Below, one piece after another: positions 46,555 through 57,545 of a stretch of 64,000 nucleotides of DNA (position 1 is its first letter; every line of letters begins with the position of its first letter). Below the pieces are notes generated by a model. The model saw nothing but the letters and a program-made list of their open reading frames with translations. It made no database searches and was not told the origin of the DNA. A program made the position numbers and the translations under genes. This DNA is from Platycnemis pennipes. Taxonomy: Eukaryota; Arthropoda; Insecta; Odonata; Platycnemididae. The DNA lies in the NCBI GenBank assembly GCA_933228895.1, contig OW121853.1, forward strand, positions 9,616,494 through 9,680,493, read 5' to 3'.

Positions 46555-46730
46555 ATTTAAAAAACATTCTCGGGTTTCTAGCCGAGTAAGATGTTTTGTT
46601 GCTAACGTTTCGATGGAATACTCCTCTATGGATGCAATTTATTGCTCTGACGACGATGGAGGAGTATTCCATCGAAACGTTAGCAACAAAACATCTTACT
46701 CGGCTAGAAACCCGAGAATGTTTTTTAAAT
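46555..46730. repeat. Perfect 72-bp inverted repeat with 32-bp loop
   Basis: Arms at 46555-46626 and 46659-46730 are exact complements over all 72 positions that I checked; the loop is 46627-46658. A transcript would form a long fully paired hairpin. The arms contain CGATGGAATACTCC and AACGTTTCGATGG. Together with CTGACGA in the loop, they form the hammerhead-like motif listed separately. The mirrored frames on both strands that extend across it are a consequence of the symmetry. Confidence 0.92.
46647..46677 (+). ncRNA. Hammerhead-ribozyme-like core motif in the palindrome
   Basis: CTGACGA (46647-46653), one extra C, GATGG paired with CCATC (46669-46673), then GAAAC. This is the same architecture as the motif at 35473-35500, including the extra base before stem II. 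It straddles the loop and right arm of the 72-bp palindrome. Confidence 0.3.
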
Positions 46731-47049
46731 ATCATTCGCCGAGAAAGAACGAGATCATATATCTCATCGTCATTGTTTACAAAAATCAGAATCAAAACTA
46801 ACAGAGGAGAAATGTGAAACTCACTACCATAGTTGACTTGAAATATTTCAAATTTAATTTTAAACCATTGAATCCAGAAATGTAATTACATCCATTTGAC
46901 GGGTAAATGGTTTTTTAAAATTTGAATAATTAGTTTAATATATGTAATTGGAAAACTGTCCAAGAGACTTAAGATGTCAAACAATGTAAGATTTTTTACT
47001 ATTTGGCGTCAGGGTTTTCCGGATAGTGGTGTATCGTTCGATTTTTCAT
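46731..47049. other. AT-rich stretch, nothing recognised
   Basis: No feature was recognised. Confidence 0.35.
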
Positions 47050-47470
47050 CTAATTTTCCATGTTTGTAAACAGACTAACAGGGAAAGGGGATGATCTCTC
47101 CTGGGCTCGGACCGCAAGCGCTTTTGTTTACAAACTCAAGGCACCGCGCCGCTCGCCAAGCCTCGCCTGGCTGCCGCGCCTCCACACGCTCAACCGCGCT
47201 CACACGCCCCTCCTCTTCCCCACCCACTCTGCACTCATCCCCCTCCTCCACCGCCACTCCAACTTCCTCCCCCTCTCACCACTCGTACATTGCAGCTCCT
47301 TCCTCGAGAGAATTCTCGCCTGGCTCCAACCGTGATCGCAAAACTCCCACTTAACATCTCTTCCCTCAAGCACTCCCAGGCAGACGAACCCCTTAATTCA
47401 AGCAACCGCATATAGGGGCAGCACCAACCACTCACTCCGTCCTCGGCAAATTCGGAACCAGAGGCTTAAA
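47050..47470. other. GC-rich pyrimidine-dominated island 7
   Basis: CpG-containing and C/T-rich, mainly 47160-47330, with compositional frames of up to 91 codons on the plus strand and Gly/Arg/Glu-rich frames on the minus. It has sharp borders with AT-rich flanks. Confidence 0.45.
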
Positions 47471-48364
47471 CCGTTATTTTCTCCTTTCATGGAGTCAAGA
47501 CGCTTTATCCAGTAGTGGCTGTTTTAAGAATCTAATGATCAGGTGCACACCATGCACCTCTCTAGTCGGTCTAGATATGAACTTGAATTGTTATTATTAT
47601 TTGTTTAATACACAGATCGAAGATCAATGAAATGTGGCATAGTGTTTAATTTTTCCTAAAAATATTTATCTCTGAATTGTTTCAAATTTCTTACCCCTCA
47701 AACGTGAACTTTATACAATAACGAAAATCATAAATCGTTTCTATTTACCTGTTAAATTTATATTTCACAGTGATAAAAATACTAATGATCCCAAAATGCG
47801 TAATGAACGACTATTTTAACATAAAAATAAAATATTATTCATATTATTGCATACAATTTTTTACTCTAGCTATACTTGTTTGATTAAATATTTAAATCTA
47901 GATCTAAAGAATGATTACAAAGGTTTTCGTAGCTTTATGCACAAAACCGCCAGACACTTGGATATTTCAAACAGCGGATTAAACTTTGAAAGAAGTAAGC
48001 ATTTTTGGGAAATAATAATTTCCATTTCCGCAAAAGATACTCGTACTATAAAAACCAAACTCCAGAAAAATTAGTTGCGAATATTTCAAATGTTTAAATT
48101 TTAATTAGTGAAAGTATGTGTTTGATTCAACGGCAGTAAAAAAATGAAAACAATAATTTCAGCACAGCAAATCCCTGAAATTGTTTTTTTTTCCATAAAA
48201 ACGCTGAGATAATTAATTCGGAGAATACTACTATACATTTTCCACTCGTTCACGTTGCTGCAATCTTGGTTACCGTACACCGTAACCAATGCCTGCACCT
48301 ATATTTTCAAGAAATTGAAGTTTTTTATATATTTTTCTTTTCATTGCATTTTCATTTCAAGAAA
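47471..48364. other. AT-rich stretch, nothing recognised
   Basis: The 75-codon plus frame at 47847-48074 shows no recognised motif. Confidence 0.35.
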
Positions 48365-49390
48365 TCTACGTGAGGCCCATTCCTTGGACGCGAAGGTGGA
48401 CAACACGGCACCGGATGCAAGCCGCTTGCAGCCTAAGCCCGCTTACCAATCACCCCGCCTTGGGGGTTCACACCTGGTTACATACAGCCGAAGAAGTCAC
48501 GGAGGAGTAAAGAGGGCGTACGACATGTGTTCCCCAAGGGCTTGCCGGCCGACACGGACTGCCCAGAGGGTGGTATGAGTGACTAGAGGGAGTTGAGGCG
48601 AGGGGGGGGTTGGAGAGAAGCGATGTCTGCTTATAACTACCCCTTGGCGACCGACAAAGCGCAATTGCAAGTCGCTTTTTAAGGAAGGCCCACGGAGCGA
48701 AGCGACTGGGCCCAAGCGTATTCCTCCTCGCTTTTATTTGCTCACTCTAACACCAACGCTCGGCTTCCTCCGCATCCTCCCACTCAGAGCTCAACGGATC
48801 CCCCCACCCCGTTCCCGTTCATCATCTCAGCCTTTCTTTCCTTCGCAACCCCTCGATCGCCCCCACCCCCAGCACCTTACCGGCCCGCCCAAACCCTCCC
48901 CCCGCCCCCATATCTCCAGCCGCTCTCTTAAGAAGAGTTAGGAAAGTGAGTGAAGACGGACGATCAATACGCGGCCGGCAGGAGATGAGGAGTGGGAGGA
49001 TCGCAAAGAGGGTGGTGCGGTGAGGGGGAAGGAAAAGTACGAAGGAGTGGGGGAGGGAGGAGGGGGGGGGAATGGGATGGGAAAAGAAGAGGAGTGAGAA
49101 CGAGGGGTGGGAAAGTCGGGGAGGGGTGGGGAGGGTGGGCAGGTCGCAGCTGATTGGTGAGCCACGGGCCTCCTCCTGCCCTGTACTGACGCACGCCCGA
49201 GTAATGAGATGCCACGGGCTAAAAACGGAACAAAGGCCGGGAATAAGAAGTACGGTTTGGGAAGAGAGAGGGCGGGGGGGAGGGGGAGGTCAGGGGCAAA
49301 TCTGGGAAATGCCTCGTCAGAGGCGAGAGCTTTTACATCGGGTTGACGATGGACCCGCAAATCCGGAAAATTCTTGGGGATACATGTAAC
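48365..49390. other. GC-rich island 8 with pyrimidine-to-purine switch
   Basis: The longest island. It begins with a mixed CpG-rich part (48365-48730), then a C-rich block (48735-48930), then a G/A-rich block (48990-49290). The switch direction matches the island at 23.7-24.6 kb. The 140-codon minus frame over the purine block is Pro/Ser/Phe low-complexity and is not called. Confidence 0.5.
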
Positions 49391-52029
49391 ACCTTGATTT
49401 GGTCTTGTATGTTCATGGCTCCGTAGATATAAATCTTTTTATAAGCTAGGAAGAGTAAATCAATGCAGCTATCACCAGAGATTACGGCTTGCGGTAACTT
49501 CATTTCGCTTGAAAGAATTACCAGCAGATAAAAATAAACCAATAGCTAAGGTTTTTACAGCGAAACAAACATTGTCTTGCGGTTGGCCTTAAGAGCATGC
49601 AATTTCTTACAAGTTAGAGAGTTTCAGCTTCAGGTTGTCTGTGAGAATATACAGTAAGGTTGAATTCGATAGTAGAAGTGCTTCGTCCTCAAATTGAAAA
49701 TTTCTGCCTCCTAAAATAACAAAGGAAGCGAAAGATTCTCATAAACCTATTTTGATAGGGTGACATTTATTCTCCCCTCAATTAAATGTTGTGAGAAATA
49801 CGCATGTGGATATAATAATTGAAGAACACAGACTAGTCTATTAAGGAATTCTGTGCAAGCATTCAATATCTACGATGACGATTAGCATTTCAGCCATGTT
49901 TTTATGTAAAAAATGAAATGAAAATCAGATTTTCAATGCAAAAATAGGTAATACTGGAGCAGCCTGAAAATTTGACTTATAAATGCAACACATGTCAAAA
50001 AATACAGGCAAATGAAGCGGAAAAAAATCAGCAGAAGGCCGCATATTATCAGTGCATCTACCGGAATTCAGCTGGAGGCAAATTGTGACGCGGGCCAGGA
50101 AAACACCGAAACTGCCAAGATATGTAAAATTGTAGATGTTTTGCAACTGCGCATAACTACTGTGACTCTGAAATGTGACTCTTGTAGCACACATAACCAA
50201 CATTTAATTCGGGAAATTCCTTTCCAATAGAATATTAAAATTCATTAAGGATAATAGCAAACTATTGAAAAAGCACAATATCACCTTTCAAAGAAGTTTA
50301 TCATTATTTACTTTTGTAATTATATTTTTAAACGCAACTAGTTAAAACATTTGCAAGGGGCTTCATGTTAACTTCTCAAAAAACCCGAATAGTATATTTT
50401 GGGAGCCAAAATTTTCTATTGAACCTTGGATAATAGAGGGAAAAAATTTTGTGCCTACAATGATGAGTGAGTTTCACACGCACTTGGGCTTAGTAACTTG
50501 TGAGATTTATTCCTCCAGCTTCATGCAATAAATTTCACTACTAAATTTTTGAATGCACTACTTTCCTCTGCTTTTCCTATTATGCTCCAATGTTTTAGTT
50601 AGGGGAATTAACTTTTGATAATTACCTTGTTTTTATAAAAGGTACTTTTCCTTAGACTTGTCATGTTGTAACACAGGTAGAGCTGCTTAGAGTGGCTGTA
50701 ATAAATCATTTACTACTGAAGCTAAATTTTTGAGATTACTAAGTGACATTTATTTCCTCATGAGAGAATAATTTACCTGTCACCAGAAATACGACTTATG
50801 AGAAAACGGGAGATTAAAAACCTAAGAAAATTAATGAGAATTAATGCACTTTTTATTTTCAGGATGCGTAGGTACTTGTTTGTCAAAATTTAATTAAATT
50901 TTCATGTCATTTGTTTTCATCATCTTCTTTCACTAACATACAAAAATATTATTGACATTTTTTGTGCATCCTGCCTCCTCTTGATTTCCTTACTAAATGC
51001 ACATATTCTCATAGATTCTTAGATATAGGGTATCCCGCTGTCTAAGCAACAAGAATGCGCAAGTAAGTAAGGGACATAGAACTATTCCAAGAGGAGTGGA
51101 GAGAATGAAAACAACGACGCGGGGAAAGAAAGAATTAGATCGAGAATGTCAGCGACAACACCCACGGCTTTGAAGAACAACTTGAAATGCAATGGCGAGT
51201 CTGGAGCGAAGCTTTGAGTATTGGAAAGATATGGATGGGGAGGAAGAAGTTGGGATAACACTAAAGGAGGATTTAAAATTGGTGTAAAAGTAATGAGGGA
51301 AGTACGAAAATGCCGGAGTGTTAATTCAGTGACTGTGAAGGGGAAGTTGAAGGGATGAGGGTGCCAAGGATATGCAGAGAGCGAGCGGTCCTTAGGGAGA
51401 AGCTGTTTCGAGCGGGTGAAGAGCAGAAAACGAAGGTAAAACGAGAGGAATTGGACGAAGGGGGAGGAACACGATGAAGAGGATGAAACATGCCCGGAGC
51501 ATTGAAGCAGCAAGAGATTGGAAGGAGGATGGGTTAATGGCGAGGGAAAGGAAGCGTCCCAAAGGGGGTAAGGAAGGCTACGCTGGATTGAGTATCCATT
51601 GAGGGCGTGGAGGGTGGGCGGACGGGGTTGAGGAAGTTGCGACAGAAGGGAGGGTGCGTCTGGGATGTAAAATATGAGGGTGTTTAGGACTGGTGTTTCT
51701 TGCACTCAAGACTAAACCGGGTGAGTCCATCCAAAACAACGAGTGCACTGGAATAAGTTTCATTGGAACTGAAAAGGGATCTTGTAAAAATATCGTCCAA
51801 AGAGATATGATATGATATATAAAAGATGGAGAAACTCATAGCCCAAGGTCCCAGAAGGCTTCCAAAATGTTTGAAGTAAGGGAAATTCATGGGAAAAAGA
51901 TAATCAAGGATCGAATGGCAATATTGGTGGCACTTATTCATTATGAATAATTTGGTAAATTATGTGAAAAAGTTTAGATGCTACTAAGGTTTTAGTTGGT
52001 TTTACTCTTAGCTTTTTTGTAGTAATAAC
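49391..52029. other. AT-rich stretch with a purine-rich block at 51.1-51.7 kb
   Basis: The plus strand is purine-rich at 51070-51700. Its complement stays open for 207 codons (51082-51705), giving a Leu/Ser/Pro-rich peptide with no domain. No retroelement motif was readable in any frame there. The rest is AT-rich and featureless. Confidence 0.3.
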
Positions 52030-53048
52030 GGAATATAGGAGTACTGTTCATGCTACAGTAAGAAATATGGGTGAATGAAATAAGTAAAGAAATTAAGAAA
52101 GATTTAAGTGAGGGAAAACTTAACAAAGCCTACAGCAAAATTAAAGCATTACAATACAGGCCGAAAAGAAAGAGCTACCTAGTAAAAGCTAAAAAGTGGA
52201 AATTGTTATTTAGACAAGAAGAGAGGAGCGATAGATGGAAAAAATATATTGTACGATGGTGAGGAAATTGGGATTTTGGAAAGTTATGCAAGAGGAAAAC
52301 TCAATTGTTTATGATAATAAAGGGCCGCCCTAGCAAGAGCTGAGTTCTACAACTCTCTAAGTAAATTAAGGGAAAGCAAATCTACTGGTGTGGATGGCAC
52401 TACAGCAGAGCTTCGACAGTGGTGGTGAAACAATACAGAATGTTCTTTGTATTGTTGTATCAAAATGCTCTGAAGAAGGAAAAGTACCATCTTATTTCAC
52501 AAAAAGTAGAGTCGTTGGAATTCCCAAGAAAGGCAATGTAAAAGATTGTATGAGATACAGAACAATAGCACTCTTGTCCCTTACTTCAAAGATTTAATTT
52601 AGGATAATAAAAGTATATTGACATGAAATTAAATAGTGATCAATACGGCTTTAGATCAGGAAAGCGCACTAGAGAAGAAATATTGGCATTACGCTAAATT
52701 TGAGAAAGGAAAAATATCTACTGCCCTTTTATCTATAACCTTTGCCGTTTAGAATTTTGATAAGGTTGACAAAATATACCTGTTTCAAGCGATGCGCAGA
52801 ACAGGGTTGGATTGGAGAGACAAAAAATAATTTTACACATCTACAAAATCTAATGTATGGAAATAGAAGTTAATGTTACCAAAAAAGAGGCAAAAATACG
52901 TAGAGGTATGCGACAAGGTTGCCCAATGTCCCATTACTTATTTAACCTATGCGTTGAAAGAGCTGTAACTGGAATGAAAGCAAAGACAAGTGGAATAAAT
53001 ATTAATGGTCAAAACATTCATTGCATTGGATTTGCAGACAACATACCT
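52030..53048 (+). mobile_element. Non-LTR reverse transcriptase relic, interrupted in the catalytic box
   Basis: Readable blocks are SEGKLNKAYSKIKALQY and RSDRWKKY (52110-52250), SKSTGVDGTTAEL (about 52375-52415), SYFTKSRVVGIPKKGNVKDC, YRTIALLSLTSKI (52490-52595), then ARIRRGMRQGCPMSHYLFNL-type residues (about 52893-52950) and INGQNIHCIGFADNI (about 53003-53045). These are the fingers, QG.P and catalytic boxes of a non-LTR element from a different subfamily than the RTE-like copies elsewhere. The catalytic box reads FADN instead of FADD. The coding sequence ends there because unrelated repeat copy A begins at 53049. I do not see the continuation beyond copy A. Confidence 0.75.
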
Positions 53049-53329
53049 GGGTCATTCCATGTCATTTTGACCAGGTGATTGCCCTTAGGGTAACCGATTT
53101 TGACGAACTTGGCATTTCGTCGTCATTTGATAGGGAAACTAAAACTCCAAAGCCGTTTTGCAAAACATACTACCGTTTACGAGAAATCGCATCGTTGCAA
53201 AATTAGAATTTTCCAAAAGTGGCTAATTATTTTACGGTATACCTCCAAGACCATCAAAGCCAAAGACGTGTAAAAGAGCTTAATTTAAAGGCATTGAATC
53301 GGAAAAATATAATAATAATAATATAATAA
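53049..53329 (+). repeat. Unclassified repeat copy A, left part
   Basis: Starts GGGTCATTCCATGTCATTTT and matches the complement of 59817-60100 along its length, with shared phrases such as CGTTTACGAGAAAT and ATTTTACGGTA. It ends in a TAA-rich run (53309-53328) where the R4-like element begins. Both copies stay partly open (..KTPK..KT..RLREIAS..), so some coding ancestry is possible, but I recognise no family. Confidence 0.8.
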
Positions 53330-53538
53330 GGGGTCAAAAACGGACCTTGTGGCGTCCCTGGTAACGACTTCGGTCGGCTAATGGTGGCCGTCTGCTTATG
53401 GGGATAACCACCCCACTCGCGGTTTTACTGGTTCCTAAAGAGAGTTCCAGGAAAGCCACCCACAACCGGCCATTCTCGGATGAGGGCCCTAGTAAAGTCG
53501 GGTGTGGCAAATCTACGCCATGGAAGAAGGGAGCTCGC

Positions 53539-54512
53539 ATGGAGTGGACGGAGACCCTGAGGGGAGACCTTCTAGCTTGCCATGCTGCCAGTGAGCCAAG
53601 TCACAGGGGATACATGGCGAGGATGCACACTTTGTTGTGTGAGATGCATCCATAAACATCTGTCGCAGCAGAATCTGCATGACTACGCTAATCACCTGTG
53701 CAAGAAAATGACACGCCAACCGCAAGTCAGAGTAGTACACCACCGGCCCAGGCTCTATCTCCTACGAAGGCAGATGCATCTCCTCCTACTACCGGTTCTT
53801 CCGACGATATTTCGGTGAAGGGCGACGAGCCGAAGGCCGAATGATCTACTAAAGTGGTTGGAAAGCACGATGAACTACGATGAGACGACTACCAGGCAGA
53901 GTAATATTCATCATAAAATTTCTCTGCAGGACCAACAGCTGTCCCAGTTGAATGGTATCGTAGATATGATCCTGACCGAAACGTCCAGCCTCAGGGAAAT
54001 AGACTACGTGGTATATACTGCCGCCACACTGTTGGCCTCTCTCCGAGTGTCTGCCACCTGGGAGACTAAAGCAGCAAACAGGCTTAAACAGCTTAATGCC
54101 AAAATCACGCTGGCAGGACAACAGGTGTCGAGATTTCAGTGTCTGATGGATTACCTTTCCTCCGGTCGGGCCTCTACGCCGAAGGTCAAGCGCATTACGC
54201 GGGCAATCCGGAGAGACCACCACACACTAAAGAAAAGAGCTTATCCTTAAGAAGCACGAGGTGGATAGAGTGATACTTACAACGGCGAGGAAGAAGTTGG
54301 TCAAAAGGACGAACGCCAGGAAAGAGAACTCCACCTTCTCATTTCAGCCGTCCCGCCTCTTCCGACCCCCTCCACCTGCTGTCCTAACACCGCCAACTGT
54401 CCCGGAGGTGGAACGTTTCTGGAAGGGCATATAAGAGACTAGGAAGCCATTCAATGAAGGTACTCCAGCCATTGCCCACTTTAAAGAGTTTTGTGACCAC
54501 CACCTAGCGGAT
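53539..54512 (+). pseudogene. R4-like element: N-terminal region of the polyprotein
   Basis: ATG at 53539 opens MEWTETLRGDLLACHAASEP and HRGYMARMHTLLCEMHP, stopped at 53653. The frame resumes one base over as HKHLSQQNLHDYANHLCKK (53651-53710), pointing to a one-base loss. A third frame (53870-54250) reads REIDYVVYTAATLLASLRVS and RITRAIRRDHHTLKKR, and after another shift LKKHEVDRVILTTARKKLVK leads toward VERFWKGI and a TAG at 54432-54434. In related elements this region lies upstream of the reverse transcriptase in one open frame and is thought to bind nucleic acid. I see no clear zinc finger in this part. Confidence 0.7.
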
Positions 54513-55604
54513 ATGGATCGTCCCATTTCAGTCACGGAAAGTGATGTGAAGAAGGTCTTCTCTGGCAAGAAGAACTTCACTGCTCCAGGAATGGACGCAG
54601 TGAATAATTTCTGGTGGATAAAGTTCTCTTCCACGCACAAAAACCTTGCCAGAATCTTCACATCCTTCCTCCCAGGGACGGAGCCAATTCCGTCCTGGCT
54701 GACTGAGGGGCTAACTGTGCTAATACCGAAAAAGGGAGACTTTTCCGATCCGAAGAACTACCGCCCTATAACCTGTCTCAAAACTGTATACAAGGCGTTC
54801 ACTTCCATCTTGAAAGACCTTATCCTCCGCCATGTCCAACCGGTATGGGAGGAAGAATACGAGCCGAGGGACTCAAAGAAAGGCATCGCGGGATGCAAGG
54901 ACAACCTGCTCAGTGATAGATGTGTGAGCCAGGACGCTTGTCAATACAAGCGTAACCTGTCAATGGGCTCGGTGGACTATACGAAGGCTTTTGATACCAC
55001 CTCTCATAAGCTTATTATAGCCATGCTGAGGTACATGAAAGTCCATCCAGAGGTTGTGTCCTGCATCGAACGCCTGTTACCACTGTGGAAGACGCGATTC
55101 TCCATACCATCTCGCAAGAAAACCGTCTACACGGATTTGGTAACGCACCACCGTGGCGTTTTTCAAGGCGATAGACTCAGTCCCCTCATGTTCTCTTTAT
55201 CTCTTCTCCCACTGTCCGTTCAGTTGAGACGAGGTAGGGGATATATGTGCGGTGTCCCGTCAAAAAGGGAGCATAAGGTCACCCATCTTTTCTATATGGA
55301 TAACCTGAAGCTTTATGCTTCAAGCGCAAAAGACCTGCGCTTGGCGTTGGTCACCGTACGCAGATACAGTGAGGATATAGGGATGGAATTCGGATTGGAC
55401 CAGTGCGCGACCATCCATCTGGCGAAAGGAAAGATTTCGGAAGACCAGGAAGACGTGCAGCTCGTTGACGGAAACGCTATTCGTCATCTTGATGACGACG
55501 AAGCGTATGAATATCTCGGCATCCCCCAGCGCCGGATGCGGGAGGTGAAAGCAGTGAAGGAAAGACTTACAGCCAAATACAGGCAGACTCTCAGGAGAAT
55601 CTGA
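54513..55604 (+). pseudogene. R4-like element: reverse transcriptase domain
   Basis: The longest open frame in the window (363 codons from ATG 54513, itself internal to the domain). Blocks in order are KKNFTAPGMDAVNNFWWIKF, IPSWLTEGLTVLIPKKGD, NYRPITCLKTVYKAFTSILK, SVDYTKAFDTTSHKLI (catalytic Asp near residue 155), HRGVFQGDRLSPLMFSL, HLFYMDNLKLYAS and GMEFGLDQCATIHL. The catalytic box is YMDN (55294-55305) where the family has YMDD, so the second aspartate is lost. It ends at TGA 55602-55604 within YRQTLRRI, and reading continues in the same frame with SSDLSCKNKFLATNTFAVP. The stop is thus a point lesion, perhaps from a TGG tryptophan codon. Confidence 0.88.
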
Positions 55605-56775
55605 AGCTCTGACCTGTCTTGCAAGAACAAGTTTCTTGCGACTAACACCTTCGCGGTTCCAATGCTGCTCTTCACCTTCGGTTGCATCAAATGGAATGTC
55701 AACGAGTTGCAAAACCTCGACAGGGGAACGAGGAAGATGATGACCATATATCATAGTCTTCATCCGAAGTCTTCGGTCGCCAGATTGTATTCCCCGAGAA
55801 AGCTAGGTGGTAGAGGGCTGATAAGCCTGGAGTGCCTTCATGACCGAGGAGTCCTCAATACGGCTTGCCGCGCGTTCCACAGCACGGACCCCCTTATGCT
55901 GCTCGTAATGAAACACGAGAGTGTCAGCAAAGGGGCGTTCCTATTACAGGCGGCGAAAAAGGGCAGCAGACGGATTCGGTTTGGACTTGGACCTTACGTC
56001 CAGTGGAGAAGCGTGCGACAGACCAATCTTGTCGCTGTCGGCGGACGTGTTAAAGCTCGAAATAAAGAATGCGGAGCAAAAGACCCTGCTCCGCAAGCAT
56101 ACCGAGAAGCCCATGCATGGAGGTTTCTATCGAAACTTGGAAACGCATGGGCTATCGAAGGCGCTCACGTTCGCCTTACTGCGCTCTGCAGGTCTGAAGT
56201 CCGAGACCGAGGGACTCGTGTTCGCGTGCCAAGATGGTGTCATGAACACCCTCGTGTACCGTAGCGTTATATTTGGGACAAACGTGACGGACACGAGATG
56301 CAGAGCGTGCCGAAGGCAGCCGGAGACTTTAGGTCATCTACTCTCTGGCTGCAGCTTTTAGGCAAAGAACGCATATGTAAACCGGCATAACTCGGCTCTG
56401 CGGATGTTATATACCACCTAAGACACCATTACGGCATAGACGCGAATCCGGTGTTGCCTTATGCCCCTGGAGACATCGAGTCCGTCATGGTGAACGATAA
56501 GTGTAAGATCTGGTGGAATTATTCCTTCCCCACCACCAGGCAGTTGGAGGTGACGAAGTCTTAAATATTTCTCCTCGACAATCTTTCGCATGCCGTGTTC
56601 GTAATCGAGTTTTCGGCACCGGCTGAAACGAACATGGCAGCGAAGGCGATTGAACAAAGGACTAAATATCTGCTGTGCGAACTCCGGCAAATGTACGCGG
56701 GCTACTCTGTGAAACTGGTAGTCCTCATCGTGGGCGCGCTTGGTGGAGTCAAGACCCCACTAGTTGGGAATCACA
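55605..56775 (+). pseudogene. R4-like element: C-terminal zinc finger and endonuclease domain
   Basis: After the TGA the frame reads FAVPMLLFTFGCIKWNVNEL and SPRKLGGRGLISLECLHDRG, and shifts near 55960 into LETHGLSKALTFALLRSAGL and CRACRRQPETLGHLLSGC (56299-56352), a C-x2-C-x8-H-x4-C zinc finger as in R2 and R4. A TAG at 56359-56361 follows. After a further shift near 56413 comes the endonuclease block: CKIWWNYSFPTTRQLEVTKS, TAA (56562-56564), IFLLDNLSHAVFVIEFSAPA, KYLLCELRQMYAGYSVKLVV. The PD half of the PD..(D/E)xK-type site should stand where KS-stop is found, so the nuclease core is hit directly. The domain normally cuts the first strand at the target site. Confidence 0.8.
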
Positions 56776-57165
56776 TGTCTTGTCTTGTCTTGTCTTGCGC
56801 TTTATTTTACCTGGGCAGGTTGAGGCCACAATCCGGCCCCCTCTTCCACCTGCCCAGGGCTCTTTTACAGAGTTTACATCATTGTCCATGACCCCCAGTG
56901 CACCCCACCCCATGTGCACCCCAGTGTGCAGGGCGCGAGTTTATGAACTTGCAAGTGCAATGCAGAAGGCTGTCCTTCTCGGGTCCCTCCGCCTGCTTCG
57001 CGCGCATGACCCTAATGCCGGGTATCCACCCATCCGACGGTGGAGGACCTGGCTACCCTTAGGCGCAATTCCTCTCGAGTCTCCGGCGATCATGACGGCA
57101 ACGAAACCTGATGCTAGCCGGAGACTCGGAGGTGGATGTTACTTTACGGTAACAAAGAAAGTAAT
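56776..57165 (+). other. R4-like element: 3' untranslated region
   Basis: Contains a TGTCT TGTCT TGTCT run (about 56776-56795) and a self-complementary pair, ACCTGGGCAGGTTGAGG and CACCTGCCCAGGG (about 56810-56865), that could form a stem near the 3' end, the part used by the reverse transcriptase for template recognition. Two further complementary segments, ACTCGAGAGGAATTGCG-type and CGGAGACTCGG-type, lie at 57065-57130. The exact end is uncertain by about 10 bp. Confidence 0.6.
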
Positions 57166-57545
57166 ATACTATAATATTATAACAGATAAAAAAAATATAA
57201 AATTTATGACAAATTTAAATTTTAAATTCGGCTTTTGATGACGTTTCGATACCTTTGTTTTTATTATTTTTTATGTATATTGTAGATAAAACAGTCCTCT
57301 ACAATTTAAAAAAGTTTGACATACTTAATATTTCATTTAGGAAAGAAAAATATTTTTTAGTGTAGGCGTAAGGCCCGCCAAGGCTCACGGTCGACTGTAC
57401 GGTACTCTGGCGGCTTCATACCTCATAAAACTGTATCTTTCACCTTTTTCTCACCAAATTCAACCGTATACATACTCTTAAATCCCATTTTCCCGTGTCA
57501 TTCGCCATTTGCATCCCGTAGATGTGACCACCGCCCTAAAATACA
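57166..57545 (+). repeat. Unclassified repeat copy A, right part
   Basis: Resumes the match to the complement of 59425-60100 (ATAATATTATAA, AGGAAAGAAAAATATTTTTAGTGTAGG, GACTGTACGGTACTCTGGCG), exactly continuing the part left of the R4-like element. Relative to copy B it lacks about a dozen bases near 57380 and diverges past 57545. Confidence 0.8.

Larger units (their letters stand above)
53330..57165 (+). mobile_element. R4/Dong-like non-LTR retrotransposon, nearly full length, inactive
   Basis: About 3.8 kb, in order: a leader, an N-terminal region, a reverse transcriptase, a CCHC-type zinc finger, a restriction-enzyme-like endonuclease and a 3' region. The FQGDRLSP, FYMDNLKLY and IGMEFGLDQC motifs and the C-terminal endonuclease place it near R4/Dong. 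Members of that clade insert in TAA repeats, and this copy begins right after ATAATAATAATATAATA. Its 3' edge is near 57165, where the sequence rejoins repeat copy A. The more GC-rich coding composition stands out from the AT-rich surroundings. At least three frameshifts and three stops make it inactive. Confidence 0.85.

Noticed and set aside
46596..46817. Three plus/minus frames across the palindrome
   Set aside because: Their sequences mirror each other because the arms are exact inverted copies; not independent coding evidence.
48938..49360. 140-codon minus frame in GC island 8
   Set aside because: Complement of a G/A-rich block; compositional.
51082..51705. 207-codon minus frame, the longest outside the R4-like element
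   Set aside because: The plus strand is purine-rich, which empties the minus strand of stops. The Leu/Ser/Pro peptide has no domain or retroelement motif, and neighbouring frames are also partly open.
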